Assembly (NCBI GenBank): GCA_014925825.1
Contig: JACGCK010000002.1
Span: forward strand, 682,001 to 746,000
Direction of reading: 5' to 3'
DNA: 64,000 bases
DNA from: Pholiota molesta
Lineage: Eukaryota; Basidiomycota; Agaricomycetes; Agaricales; Strophariaceae
A program made the position numbers and the translations under genes. This document shows, piece after piece, positions 48,674-59,196 of this stretch. Every line of letters begins with the position of its first letter. Within the stretch, counting starts at the first letter, position 1. The notes beneath the pieces are model-generated. The model was not told the origin of the DNA. It did not search any database and saw only the letters and a list, made by a program, of their open reading frames with translations.

Positions 48674-51163
48674 TCAGTCCTCAAGCCAGACTTTAGTGCC
48701 CTGAGTACGTGCGAAGTCGCGTTTGGAAAGTTTCTTGTGGGAACGGGTATTGTCAACGACTTTTGAATAGCCCGGTCGCTCTTTATTCTTGAAAACATCC
48801 TTTCTCTTGCCGATATCGCCCCCAGTTGCTTGGACACCGTTATGTTGTTTCCGCATCTTGGGTTGATCGCGTTCTAGGGGTTTGATTTTGGGCGAATGAG
48901 GAAAGATATCACCCCAGCTGGATTTGCGAGCATCATAAAAGGCTTGTTTGCCTTGGGACTTGGGTATCGTGAGTCGCATGATTTTGCCTGTGCTTATCAA
49001 TTAGAAAAATACGTTGAAACCAATGCCACCAACAAACCTTCTGCGGTACAGCTATCGAGGATGATATGTCCACTACTCTTGATTGGAGGGAAAACCAGCC
49101 TCGGCCATTGATAAGCCTCCTTGCGAAACACTGCTTCTAGCTCTGAATGTCCTAGTGCATTGCCAGGGTAAACAATGTCAGTTGTAGGCCCAAATGATTC
49201 AACTTCTGGAGCTGGAATCGCCGTCAAGCCCTCTGCATGAATCTGGAGCTCCTTCGTGGGAACAGCAGCTGCTTTCTCCTTTTCCAATACACGTTTACCA
49301 ATTGCACCAACTCTTCCTATGTCAGTCATCGCAGCGTCGGGTCGAAGTCCCCGTCGTATGACAACATAGGAATATCCAATGTCCTCATGTCCTACACCGG
49401 AGTGCTTAGTGCGACGAAGAAACTCTGGTCGTTGGATGCGTTGAGAGAAACCACAAATTAGAGGGGCACCTCCGGAGTGAAGCAATGGACAGGCGCCATC
49501 GTGAGGACACTACGAATTTTTGAGTTAGTATTATACCAACCAACATAACTTGAAACCTACAGGCGCTACCACATGGGCACCAAGAGTGGCCGACGGAGCC
49601 ATTGAAGCGATTTCAGGGTCTTCGATTTCTGCTTTGCCCAGTCTTAAAATATATTCCCTCGCATGAGCGATAGCCTCAAAGCCTTGTGGGGTATTATGAT
49701 CAATCAGGACCTATAAAATTACCGGCTTAATGAGAGTACGGTCTAGAAGTAATTGCCAGGCGTACTATGGTATCGGCGCCGCTTTTCCACATTTCTTGCG
49801 CAAGCGTTTTCTGAGCACCGAAGTGGTCAAGCTTGTTAACAAAAATGCAGATAGCGCGAGCGTTTTGGGACCATCTTCTCTAGAAATGTGGTGTTCTGTC
49901 TTGAAAGATTTGTTCCAGGTGATGTTGATGTCGCCGGTAGGAACATCTGAAAGGGTCAACCAGAGAATGAATAGTTGCCAGGGACTCACTCACTTCCAAC
50001 AAGCTTCTCTCCAATGGCGATTAAACCGTCGCGTTTGTCAATACCCACGTAATTCTTATGTTTGAAGCAAGGGCTGTTGGATCGTCTGTGCTCAAGTCTT
50101 TTTGAAAGGAATATAGTGACGCCCTGTATTTGAATGTTAGAGCTCGTTTATTCTTTATCAATTTAATGTTGAAGTCACCATAAACCACTCCCTGTACCTG
50201 CACCCCAATCGATTATGTTCTCTGCTCGAAACTCCGGTCCTAATCTTTGTTGCAAATGACGCAACACCGAAGTGATAGCAGAGTAATGAGCAGGAAGAGC
50301 CACTGATGCAAATGCAGTCCCATCTTTCACAGAATGACGCGCGGTTTGTATTCGTGAGCGATATGCATCTGTATATTGGGTATCCCAGTCCCCTTCCGAG
50401 TCACCGGTTGTGCCAGGGATTGTGAATAAGCGCCTTGCATCGGAGCGAATTTCAGGCTTGTCACTTTCTAGGATGAAAATTAGCTCTAATTTGAATGCAA
50501 AGAAAGGATGCGCCCACCAGCAATAAGAAGATTTATGGAAGATTGAAGCTCTAGCGGAATAACGACCGCGCCTATCTGGCTTGAACCAAATAACGCAGCA
50601 GGAGATTTTCTATGTTCTTTGTCGTCTTCCTCTATGCGTAGCAGATTCTCAGAAACTGCATCCAGGGCTGTCCATTCCTCTGGCTTAATTTGATGAGCTT
50701 GGGATACAGATTCGCTTGCAATGACTTCCAATTCCCGATGAGGTGCTGATGACTGGAGTTTATGCTTTTTCAGGCTTATGTCAATATCTTGAAGCAACCT
50801 TTCATAACTTGGGTCGAGACTGAGAGCGCTATTTGAATGACCAGTGGATGCTCTGGATGACACCAATCTGCTTGTAGTAGAAGAAAGTGGTGGTAACAAG
50901 TGGGATAATTTACCAGTCTCAAAGACGAGACTTTGGACGCCCTGCTGAACATGGACCAAGGCGTTGAAACTTGAGAGTGAGATGGAGAATAGTAAGGGGT
51001 GACTAGACTCCGGCCCGGATTGTTGAAATTTTGATGGCAGCCACATTAAGCTGCTTAGGTAACCAGACAAGCTACATGCCACACTGACTCCTGGAATCCA
51101 GATACACAACATCGTTGATTCGTACTTGCGGACTCTTTGCCATTTCACCAATCTCATAGCCAT
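48674..51163 (-). CDS. RSM22: Mitochondrial ribosome small-subunit protein/assembly factor Rsm22 (METTL17)
   Basis: Methyltransferase-like protein required for the mitochondrial small ribosomal subunit; family members carry an iron-sulphur site. The N-terminal exon (50520-51163) ends LLIA and joins SDKPEIRSDARRLFTIPGTT. The SAM-fold motif is AENIIDWGAGTGSGLWAS near 50180-50235. Downstream, CPHDGACPLLHSGGAPLICG and FSQRIQRPEFLRRTKHSGVG supply the conserved Cys cluster near 49410-49505, followed by EDIGYSYVVIRRGLRP. A C-terminal basic tail (SHKKLSKRDFARTQGTKVWL) ends ED with stop at 48674-48676. The start is uncertain: the frame is open to 51163, but a presequence-like region (LSSTTSRLVSSRASTG) lies near 50870, so translation may begin downstream. 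Head to head with SAD1. Confidence 0.85.
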
Positions 51164-51195
51164 CAGAATTCAGGACATAGCAGTGTCTCTGATAC
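51164..51195. promoter_or_regulatory. Very short divergent promoter RSM22 / SAD1
   Basis: Only about 30 bp separate the most upstream possible RSM22 ATG from the SAD1 ATG at 51196. Either the RSM22 start lies downstream or the two promoters overlap transcribed sequence. Confidence 0.4.
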
Positions 51196-53132
51196 ATGGT
51201 CGAACAAGCAAATAAACGTCACGACGACAACCAAGACGAATCAAATGAGGTCGAGCGACCTATAAAACGCGCACGCATAAATGTCGATTCAGCAGGCAAA
51301 CTAGCTACTGAAGCTCGAAATACGTTGAGCCAAAATGACGCGTCCGAGATGGACGAGATAGAAGAAGACACGGTGAATGAACCTGAAGAAACGCGCCCAT
51401 CTGACTTATACCTTGACACGGCAAGCTTACTTTCAATCATTACACTCCGAATGCTAACTGTGTAGAATTAGATTAACAGGGTGGTCCTAGATTTCGATTT
51501 TGAGAAAGTCTGCTCCGTATCCCTTTCAAATATCAATATCTATGGATGTTTGGTTTGCGGGAAATATTTCCAAGGCAGAGGTCGCAAGTCGTACGCGTAT
51601 GCACATTCAATCCATGATGACCATCATGTCTTCATCAACCTGGAAACGACCAAGGTAAGTAATAGCACTACTCTTATTGGCTTTCCTAAACTGTTTGATA
51701 TAGGTATATGTGCTTCCTGATGGGTACCCTGTGTCAGACCCTTCCCTGGAGGACATCTCATATGTTCTCGCGCCCACATTCACTCGGAACTCGATTGCGA
51801 ACTTATCATCCCCTTCTCACCTTACTCGGCCATCCTATGACCTCAATCACAAACCATATCTATCCGGTTTTGTCGGTTTAAATAACATCAAGAGGAATGA
51901 CCACATGAACGTTATCATTCACGCTTTAGTGCATGTGCCACCTTTGCGGGATTATCTCTTGCTTTCAAATTTCCATGGAAAGGAGTCTGAGCTGCTGAAG
52001 CGTTTTGCAGGGCTTGCCAAAAAGATTTGGAATCCCCGTTTGTTTAAAAGTCAAGTCAGTCCGCATGAATTTCTTCAGGAAGTGAACCGAAGCAGCGCGG
52101 GGAAATTCCGCCTAGAGGAGCAAGGGACCCTGTCGAATTCCTGGGCTGGTTACTCAATCGGCTTCATAAAGATTTGGGTGGGACAAAGAAGAAAGACTCC
52201 AGTGCGCCCCCTTTCTCTATTTTAATTCAATATGACTCAATGACATGAAAAGGCATCATCTTCCGGGCGTTCCAGGGGGAGGTTAGAGTTGAAACTCAGC
52301 AAGTCCTCGTTCGGCCAGATTCTGGACAGAATGAGAAACCCAAGTTTGATATTGACCGCGGTGAGTAATCGAAAAAAGACTCCGTGATGCCGATCTGAAT
52401 AAGAATAATACAGATTCAAGAACTGCAGTGTCACCATTTTTGTTTCTAGCGGTGGATTTGCCTCCACCTCCTTTATTTCAAGATTCAGTGGAGAAAAACA
52501 TCATCCCACAAGTCAGCATTCATTCTGTGCTATCTAAATATGATGGGAGAACTGCACAGGTTGCGAATCTTTTACTTCTCTGTTTTGGTATTATTAACAT
52601 TTTTGTAGGAATCAGCCGGGCATCTACGCCGATATAAGTGTCAACATTTACCACCATACATCATTGTCCACTTCAAACGATTCACAAAGAACGCGTTTGT
52701 CGAAGAAAAAAACCCGACGATCATAAACTTCCCCTTGCGTGGCTTAGACTTCAAAGAATGTACGCCCGTAAAATGTTGCAACAACTCGGTTTAGATTGAT
52801 CTTCTCACTCCATGCAACTTTCACAGACGTTGATGCACCTCCCGACAACATATCCACGCTCTACGATCTGATCGCCAATGTCACCCATGAATCAGTCGCG
52901 GGGACTACGCGAGACAAAGAAAATACCGTTTGGAAAGCCCACCTCCGTGCCGCTGGAGGTGGTGGGGATAATGAGAAGTGGTTCATGATTCAAGATCTGA
53001 TCGTCGAAGAAACGCGGAAGGAAATGATATTCTTGGGAGAAACCATAATACAGGTAATAATCTTCTTTGTTACTTTTCAAATCAATCTGACGACGTCTAT
53101 AGATATGGGAACGCAGGAAAGAAGCTCAGTGA
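51196..53132 (+). CDS. SAD1: Tri-snRNP splicing factor Sad1/USP39 (inactive ubiquitin-protease fold); apparent 1-nt frame break
   Basis: U4/U6.U5 tri-snRNP protein needed for pre-mRNA splicing. The acidic N-terminus with NLS PIKRARI leads to the ZnF-UBP: NINIYGCLVCGKYFQGRGRK and HSIHDDHHVFINLETTK. The UBP-like domain begins SGFVGLNNIKRNDHMNVIIH; the catalytic Cys of active proteases is absent (Asn-Asp-His here), as in all USP39 proteins. Later blocks are RAFQGEVRVETQQVLVRPDS, CQHLPPYIIVHFKRFTKNAF and WFMIQDLIVEETRKEMIFLG, ending IQIWERRKEAQ with TGA at 53130-53132. At 52124-52127 the frame breaks: the reading frame turns to GTLSNSWAG while family sequence GDPVEFLGWLLNRLHKDLGG lies in the next frame; one extra G in the GGG run restores it. 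About eight introns. Confidence 0.9.
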
Positions 53133-53276
53133 TCGATCTTAACTGCGAAGCCCGTCATGACCGTGCCTTGGTCATTTACATCCAGGCCAAACGGCGTGTA
53201 CAGGGTAACGCCCGTCAACCTGGGAGTTTAACGGTATTTAACACCACTTACAATCACACGTTAATTTCCAGCGTTG

Positions 53277-53584
53277 TTACTGGGCAGAATTCTTGTCTTT
53301 GGGATGTTCTTGACTCCTTTGGGCGCCGCTCGAGGTGGGCGGAATCGGACCATGAGTTCTACATCAATGTAGTGCATTAGTATCATTAAGACATGAGTAA
53401 ATCTGAGTGTCAATGCATACGTTTGGTCGACTTCTTGCAAAACCAATGGTTTGAAAATGTAAACCCCTGACGCGATACCTACAAACCAGTCTTGCGTATG
53501 GGAATGGCCTAACCAAACATTGATCACCGACATACCTGTTGCAGCTGCGACAAGGTAAGGAACTGCCCGACGCAGAGCTGACAT
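53277..53584 (-). CDS. Small predicted membrane protein (about 80 aa)
   Basis: The start at 53584 (MSALRRAVPYLVAAATGMSV) opens a basic N-terminus and one hydrophobic segment, then INVWLGHSHTQDWFVGIASG with a second weakly hydrophobic stretch. An intron at about 53362-53424 (donor GTATGC, acceptor TGTAG) joins LVLQEVDQT to a hydrophilic tail THGPIPPTSSGAQRSQEHPK that ends DKNSAQ with TAA at 53277-53279. Unspliced, the frame runs to 53261 with a less natural sequence. Size, basic N-terminus and hydrophobic helix resemble small mitochondrial inner-membrane proteins, but I do not recognise a family. It converges on SAD1 with about 145 bp between stops. Confidence 0.5.
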
Positions 53585-53946
53585 AGAGAAGAATGTTTTC
53601 TGAACGCTTGTGATTGTCAAAATGTAGAGAAGGCAGAAGATAACGCTGTCGAAGTAATTGAGACAGTAGTTTTGTAGTAGTTTTGTTTCAACTTTGGGAG
53701 TTTGTTGAGAGTCACGCCTGCTCCAACTGGCTCAGTTTGAAACGGACTTTGGAATCAAAGTTTAAAGCCCGCGAATTGACGTACACCTGACACTTGTATT
53801 AACAACGACAAAGGTGGTGTGCCATTTACTTCAAAAGGAAGTGATAGAACATCATAGGGGTTACAGTAGATTATAATACAGGCGGAGCACAAAAATCGGA
53901 GGATGATTGATTTATCATGTCAAAATGCTCAAGCTTCTAACGATGT
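53585..53946. other. Spacer between two small minus-strand genes
   Basis: About 360 bp holding the promoter of the small membrane protein and the 3' end of the dsRBD gene. An upstream in-frame ATG at 53620 could lengthen the membrane protein by 12 residues. Nothing else is seen. Confidence 0.4.
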
Positions 53947-54353
53947 TCATCCTCTAAGAGCCTGGAGAAGGACCCAATCATATTAGTATCAGTAGCACTG
54001 ATTATCTGATTAGAACATGCTTACAGCCAATGCCTCCTTCGCCGCAGTTTGTTTCGCATCGGACTTGGAGAGTGCGGCACCAGCACCTTTGACTTCGCCC
54101 CCGACTGACAAAAAGATATCAGACATGACTAAATCGGCGTTTATATAGGCATGATACCTACTTTTGCATTCGATGGTCCAAGTGGGTTGGTGGGGCGGCC
54201 CAGATGCTACCTCAGACCAGGTTAACAAATGTGATTCTTTCTTGTCTTGCAGGTCTGTAGATTCACCCTCAGTGAGTAACATATCTGAAGTCCTCTCAAG
54301 GAAGACCTACAGTTATTTAGCGAGGTAACGTAGTCTGTGACGTATTTCAGCAT
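53947..54353 (-). CDS. Stand-alone dsRNA-binding domain microprotein
   Basis: Four tiny exons assemble to one double-stranded RNA-binding domain. Exon 1 (54353-54311) is MLKYVTDYVTSLNN. The intron 54255-54310 (GTAGGT...CTACAG) joins YLQDKKESHLLTWSEVASGP and PHQPTWTIECK. A second intron of about 58 nt leads to GGEVKGAGAALSKSDAKQTA and AKEALA. A third leads to the terminal LRG and TGA at 53947-53949. The pattern LNNYLQ...W...G.P..P.WT..C...G...G.G...S...AK..AAKEAL is the classic alpha-beta-beta-beta-alpha dsRBD, with the C-terminal basic patch (SKSDAKQTAAKEAL) that contacts RNA. About 80 residues, nothing else attached. Role unknown; possibilities include RNA-silencing cofactor or double-stranded RNA buffer. 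An upstream first exon cannot be excluded. Confidence 0.75.
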
Positions 54354-57300
54354 AAGAACAACTAGACGAGATGGTAGAAATAAAAGACTGACTAGACATA
54401 GTCTTTCGGCTTCAAAGATGTCAATAACAGTAAAGAGGCGTAGTTAAGTTGGGTAGGCTGTTGAATGAAGGAATCCCTCTTTTCCTACCGGCTTTTGTAG
54501 GCGCTCAGGACACATCCATTCGCCTTATCGGATGAGGTTGGAGTCCGGTGATACCGTTCCCAAAATATGCACAAGCTCAATGCTGTAGAGTAGTACTTGA
54601 CGTATATTGATTTTTGGTGTATGCATTGACTATACCACCTTGGGGTTATTCGACCTATGCAGATACCCAAGATGCTAGTAGGACGAAGACGTAGAAATCG
54701 GGGTAATCAATATGACATTTGACGATGACGCCTTGAGCGGAAGATATACGGATCTCCGACCCATTTCATAGATCAAGCTTTGTTTAACGCCCGCAAGATC
54801 GAAGGGGTTTGGGCCTACAAACATTGGCACAGATAAGGAAGCTTGAATCAAAGTCCTTGTGTTGGACCTAAACTGGGGTATACGATCAGCTCCCATAAAT
54901 CAATTTAAACACTCCCAGAGAACTTCTTGAGCCCCTACGCCATTCCAGGGATGTTATTTCTATCGTCTTCAGACCGTAGGACTCGGATGTATACGATATA
55001 GGTGATGATTATGATGGTTAAGATCTAAACAATCAGCCTATGAATCACCCAGCCGTGACGTGATGCATATTAGGAATTTGATATCTGGATAGACTCGTGT
55101 ATCTGAACTGAATGAATGCCATGCAGCTTACAGGGAGCCTGGCTAGAGAAAATCGTCAAAAGCATAGCAGGAATACGCGCTGGAATACGCGCCCGAGGGT
55201 AAAAGGGAACCAGAGCTTTTTTGGTCGCGATGTATTCAGAAGTTCGTCGAAGAATCACATCCAACACATGAGAAAGTATATAAATGAATTCTGCGCATCA
55301 TCCTAGTCACTGTACACGAGGCGGACCAAAAAAACCGCACTAGGTCTCACTAGAGAAAGAATCACAATCGTGGAAATCAAGGCAGCAATTAAAGCAGGAA
55401 CGCACGGGTGTCATGGACTTTTCTTCTTTGATGATAACTTTCACTGTTGCTCTTGTGCCAGATACAGTCGGTGTACTCGTTGCAATGATTCAGGCTGTCA
55501 GGACAATAGGCAAAATGGTTATGGAAAAGGCATATAATTATTGCGAAAAAGAAACATGTTCCGCAGGTAATGATGATGATGATGGATCACGTTAGGCGTT
55601 CTGTGTTAAAAACCTCCAGGCGAGGTCGGCAGCTTCGTCCTTTGCAACATGCTTCTGCGCAGCGCTGGCTTCTCCACGATTATTTCCATCAACTAAATAT
55701 CAGTGTTCATCACATGTTATACCTTTGGACGGGAGAAAATAATAACATTACTTACTTTTGCAAATTACGTTCCAAATCTTTGCGTGTGCAGGGCCAGTCC
55801 AAGATTCTTCCCAGCTCAGAGAGGTTTCTTGTTTCCGCTCTTGGAGATCTATCAATCAAGAGTTTTACTAAGCAAAAAATTGCATGTCGGCACAATCCCA
55901 ACTAACACGAATTGAGTCGGGATGTACCTGTAGCGAAGTGAACTTGATGAGGAAAATATGAAGGTCAGAGTCGAAGAAGGCTTACCAGTCAACCCAGACA
56001 TTGCTCTACTTTCTAAAGGTCATCCTCGACAACTGCTCAAGTTATATACTATTGGCGACAAAGGGAGGAATAATCGCGAGTCAAAGGTCTCGTCCAGAGA
56101 TCAAGGAGTTAATGAAGCAAAAATGAAGTAATGACGTTCATTTCCCCTAGAATCTCGATAGCTCCAGAGAGTAAAGAATTTGGGGTGTACCACGGTGAAT
56201 CCAACCGAGACAACATGGCAAAGACATGTAGAGAGATCGCGGACTGAGAGGTTTGAAGGTAGAAGTGACGGAGCGGAGACTAGCAACTTGTTTTCAGTTT
56301 CAAGGATCGCAGTCATCTTTACAGGCCTGTATAGAGACAGACAAACAGATCTAAGAAAGAAACTCCTGGGTTCTGGAACTGTCGTCAGGCAAGTAGCAAA
56401 GCAAGAAGGCCAGATTTTGTGCGGCAAAGCTACCACGAGGAGCACACGACCTTGACGGGCATCATCGATGCCCAGTAGTCCGCAAAATATACCCGTAATA
56501 TTAGTGGAAATGATAACAAATGCTCCAGCCAGGTTGTGGGGTAGGATAGCACTGCTGCTTCCTGCATAATGCTGACAAAAGTTGTCTAGATATTTTCGCC
56601 ACAAGGAATGCTCGCTTCGGTGCAGTAGCATGACTTTCTCGTGTGTACCAGTATCACCGCTAAAAAGATGCTGTGCGTGGTCATGTAGAAGCGCCGCGGG
56701 TTCGACCCGGAAGTCCGGTGCCTAGTTTCTAGGTTGGAATCGGCCTCCTGATGGTCGTGTCGGCGCTGACGTCTTTCAAACCATAACATGACCTACTCCA
56801 TGCCAATTGGCATATCTGATGGGTCGAACAAACATAATATAAACTCGCACTCACATCTGAGATTGAAGTTGGAATTCCAATACAATGTTCAAGTTTACAA
56901 AAATTTCGACGGGAATCAAGTCTGGCCCCGTGGCGTGGAGAGAGGCCATAACCTTCCCTCCAACCACGTTTCAAGATTGCATCATTAAAAGTGATTTTAA
57001 AAAAGTAGCACGGAGAACGTACGGCAGAATAGCCCAATCGCTTCATTCGGGTCATTGATTGAGAATTATTGGCGACGAGGAGCTGCGCTCAAAAAAGGAC
57101 ATTGAGGCACCTTTGCTGCGGGGTTAACATACATCTCCGTTGAATTATGTTGAAGGTTTGTTGAATGATGTAACTCTAGAAGAATCTCAAAGGAAGTCTG
57201 AAACGGTTGTCGTCCAATTCAGCAGTAGAGAAGAGAATAAAGCAAGCATCGAATCCACTCTTGTTCGGTCTCAAGTTGCGATGTATCTTGCATAAAAGGG

Positions 57301-59196
57301 TTTAGGAGGTCATGGGTATCGAAAACACTTCAATGTGATGCTCACACTTAGTAATAAAAGTTCAAATGAAAAAACTTGAAGGATATGCTGACACCAGTGC
57401 CATCCGAGACTTTCGGATATGCTGTCTGAAAAAAAGGAATGTCAATGTGAGATAATCACGAAACGATTGGGTTTAACCAATACTCTCACCGGTCGTTTCA
57501 GTTTGGGGTGACCTGGGAATACGGAGAATTTTGACATCCGTGGTTTGCAAGATGTAGATAGTTAACACAGAGAGCTGCAAGTATTTTTGCAGATTACAAG
57601 TCCCAGCAATGATTGCCGTTGTGAGCGTGCCATCATTTTGCAGATCGAAAGGGGACCGTTTCCACAGAGCGAATTATCTGATTTGCAACGTAGGTTTGTT
57701 TATTTTTGAGATGATTGGTCGCAAATGATCAACGGGGTTTCTCTCTGGGATCATAACGTCTAAATCGACACTGGTCATTGAACGGCGAAAGTACATACAA
57801 ATACTTCCGATGTCGTACCAATACCTGGGAGGACATAGCCTTTGAAGCGGTCCCTAGAATGAAGATCGACTGTGAGGATCAACTGACGTCCCGCTTACCC
57901 CTGGGGATAGATAATGAGGATTATTCTGAAGGTATTTGCGCTCGTCGTGGAGTTATAAACTCGAAATAATGTCGAAGGCCACATCCGAGTTTTCGAGCAG
58001 GTCATAGGACCTTTGCGCATTGTTTTAGCTGAGATATGCATTAGACCGAAGTTACTAATATGCCCCTCGATGAGACTGCTGACTTACTAGGTCGTAGTCA
58101 TGTTTTGTATTTCTCTCAAATGTTGACAATGACAGTGCTGGGGCGGCCACCTCAACCATCCGCGAAGTATCCAAGGAGGGTAATTCATGAATTAAGTTGT
58201 CGGAAATTATGGTATATGGTCTGAAAGGCAGTCAGTCAGACTTCTTCGGGAATTATCGAGAACATAAGATAGATGTGATATGTACGGACATTTCTTGATG
58301 CAATTGAGGCGATCGAGTGGATTCAATCAGTCTTTTGTGGTTTGCGCCATCTTGGAGCCATCGCATATATGTTCAATTAACATATACTTGGAAACTAGAG
58401 CGAACGGGCGGCGGCTTTTAATAGCTTGTTAATAGTTGGTGTCATATACTTAGTTACTCACCGGGATCAGTGTTATAATGAGTTGCCACTGACCTTACTT
58501 AAAATGCAGCAATGGTCGGTCACCTTGAAACGGAGACGATCGTCGCTCACTCGAGGATGAATAGTTTGAAATTCGAAGAGGTAGTTGTGAAAATACGAGT
58601 GATATTGGCATGAGCCTACTACAGGCGTTGAATATGATGACATGAGCCGGAGAGATGGCATCAAAGAGACCTGGAAGGCGTGAGGGTGGCCTACCCGTAA
58701 TGGAAATATTGAGATGATATCGCCACACGGTTGGCCCGTTGTGAATGGATGGCGCGCACAAAAGATGAAGATGAGCAGAGTATCTGGAGAGTATTGAGTG
58801 CTATGGGCGACGTGGAAGGGGCGGGAAGAGTAGAACTGGAGGAGGACGGCTGCGGAGCGTTGGTGGGCCCTAAGCGGCAAGTTGCGGAGGTCGCAAGGAT
58901 GCCATCAACAGCTGTACAAGGCAACCGGGGTCATTATCGGGCGCTGTCCTTTCTCTTCCCACTCATCCCCCTTCCTCCTCTATCGTTCCCCAGCCTTCCT
59001 TCTCGTCGTCGTCGACGGCCTGCAACATAGTTTGCCCACTTTAGCCCTTCTGAACTAGTCGTTCCCACGCTTTCTCGCGTGCTCGATATTCCCTAACGGT
59101 AGCTGTTGCTAGCTGGCCTTTTCAACTTGCTTTCTAACCTCCATTTCCCCAAGCCCTTAGCTTCTTATCATCCTATCAGTACCTATTTCTCCCAAC
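54354..59196. other. 4.8 kb gene-poor tract
   Basis: The longest stretch of the window without a recognisable gene, between the dsRBD gene and G-beta. Many short frames in all phases, none with a family signature. The most notable is a minus-strand frame at 56101-56631 (listed separately). A (GAT)-rich run is at about 55567-55585. The last 300 bp before G-beta are pyrimidine-rich on the plus strand and are probably its promoter and leader. It may include decayed or lineage-specific genes. Confidence 0.4.
56101..56631 (-). CDS. Uncertain ORF, membrane-like, possibly part of a decayed or multi-exon gene
   Basis: A 176-codon frame with hydrophobic segments (LAGAFVIISTNITGIFCGLL and VLLVVALPHKIWPSCFATCL) and a Cys-rich C-terminal part. 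Flanking minus-strand frames at 56586-56789 and 56729-57055 could be further exons. I recognise no family. It may be a lineage-specific membrane protein, a relic, or chance. The length in an otherwise frame-poor tract is the only reason to list it. Confidence 0.2.
   Translation of the reverse strand: MLLHRSEHSLWRKYLDNFCQHYAGSSSAILPHNLAGAFVIISTNITGIFCGLLGIDDARQGRVLLVVALPHKIWPSCFATCLTTVPEPRSFFLRSVCLSLYRPVKMTAILETENKLLVSAPSLLPSNLSVRDLSTCLCHVVSVGFTVVHPKFFTLWSYRDSRGNERHYFIFASLTP

Noticed and set aside
56640..56730. tRNA-like B box (GGGTTCGACCC) at about 56697-56707
   Set aside because: The T-arm stem does not pair on the 3' side and no A box, anticodon arm or acceptor stem lies at the right distance on either strand.
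56101..57055. Assignment of the minus-strand frames to a wax-synthase-like membrane acyltransferase
   Set aside because: A weak resemblance of one segment did not extend to the conserved Arg/Trp/His motifs in any frame.
54354..59196. Mating-type B locus (pheromone precursors/receptor) near the G-beta gene
   Set aside because: No short ORF ending in a CaaX motif and no seven-helix Ste3-type receptor could be found.
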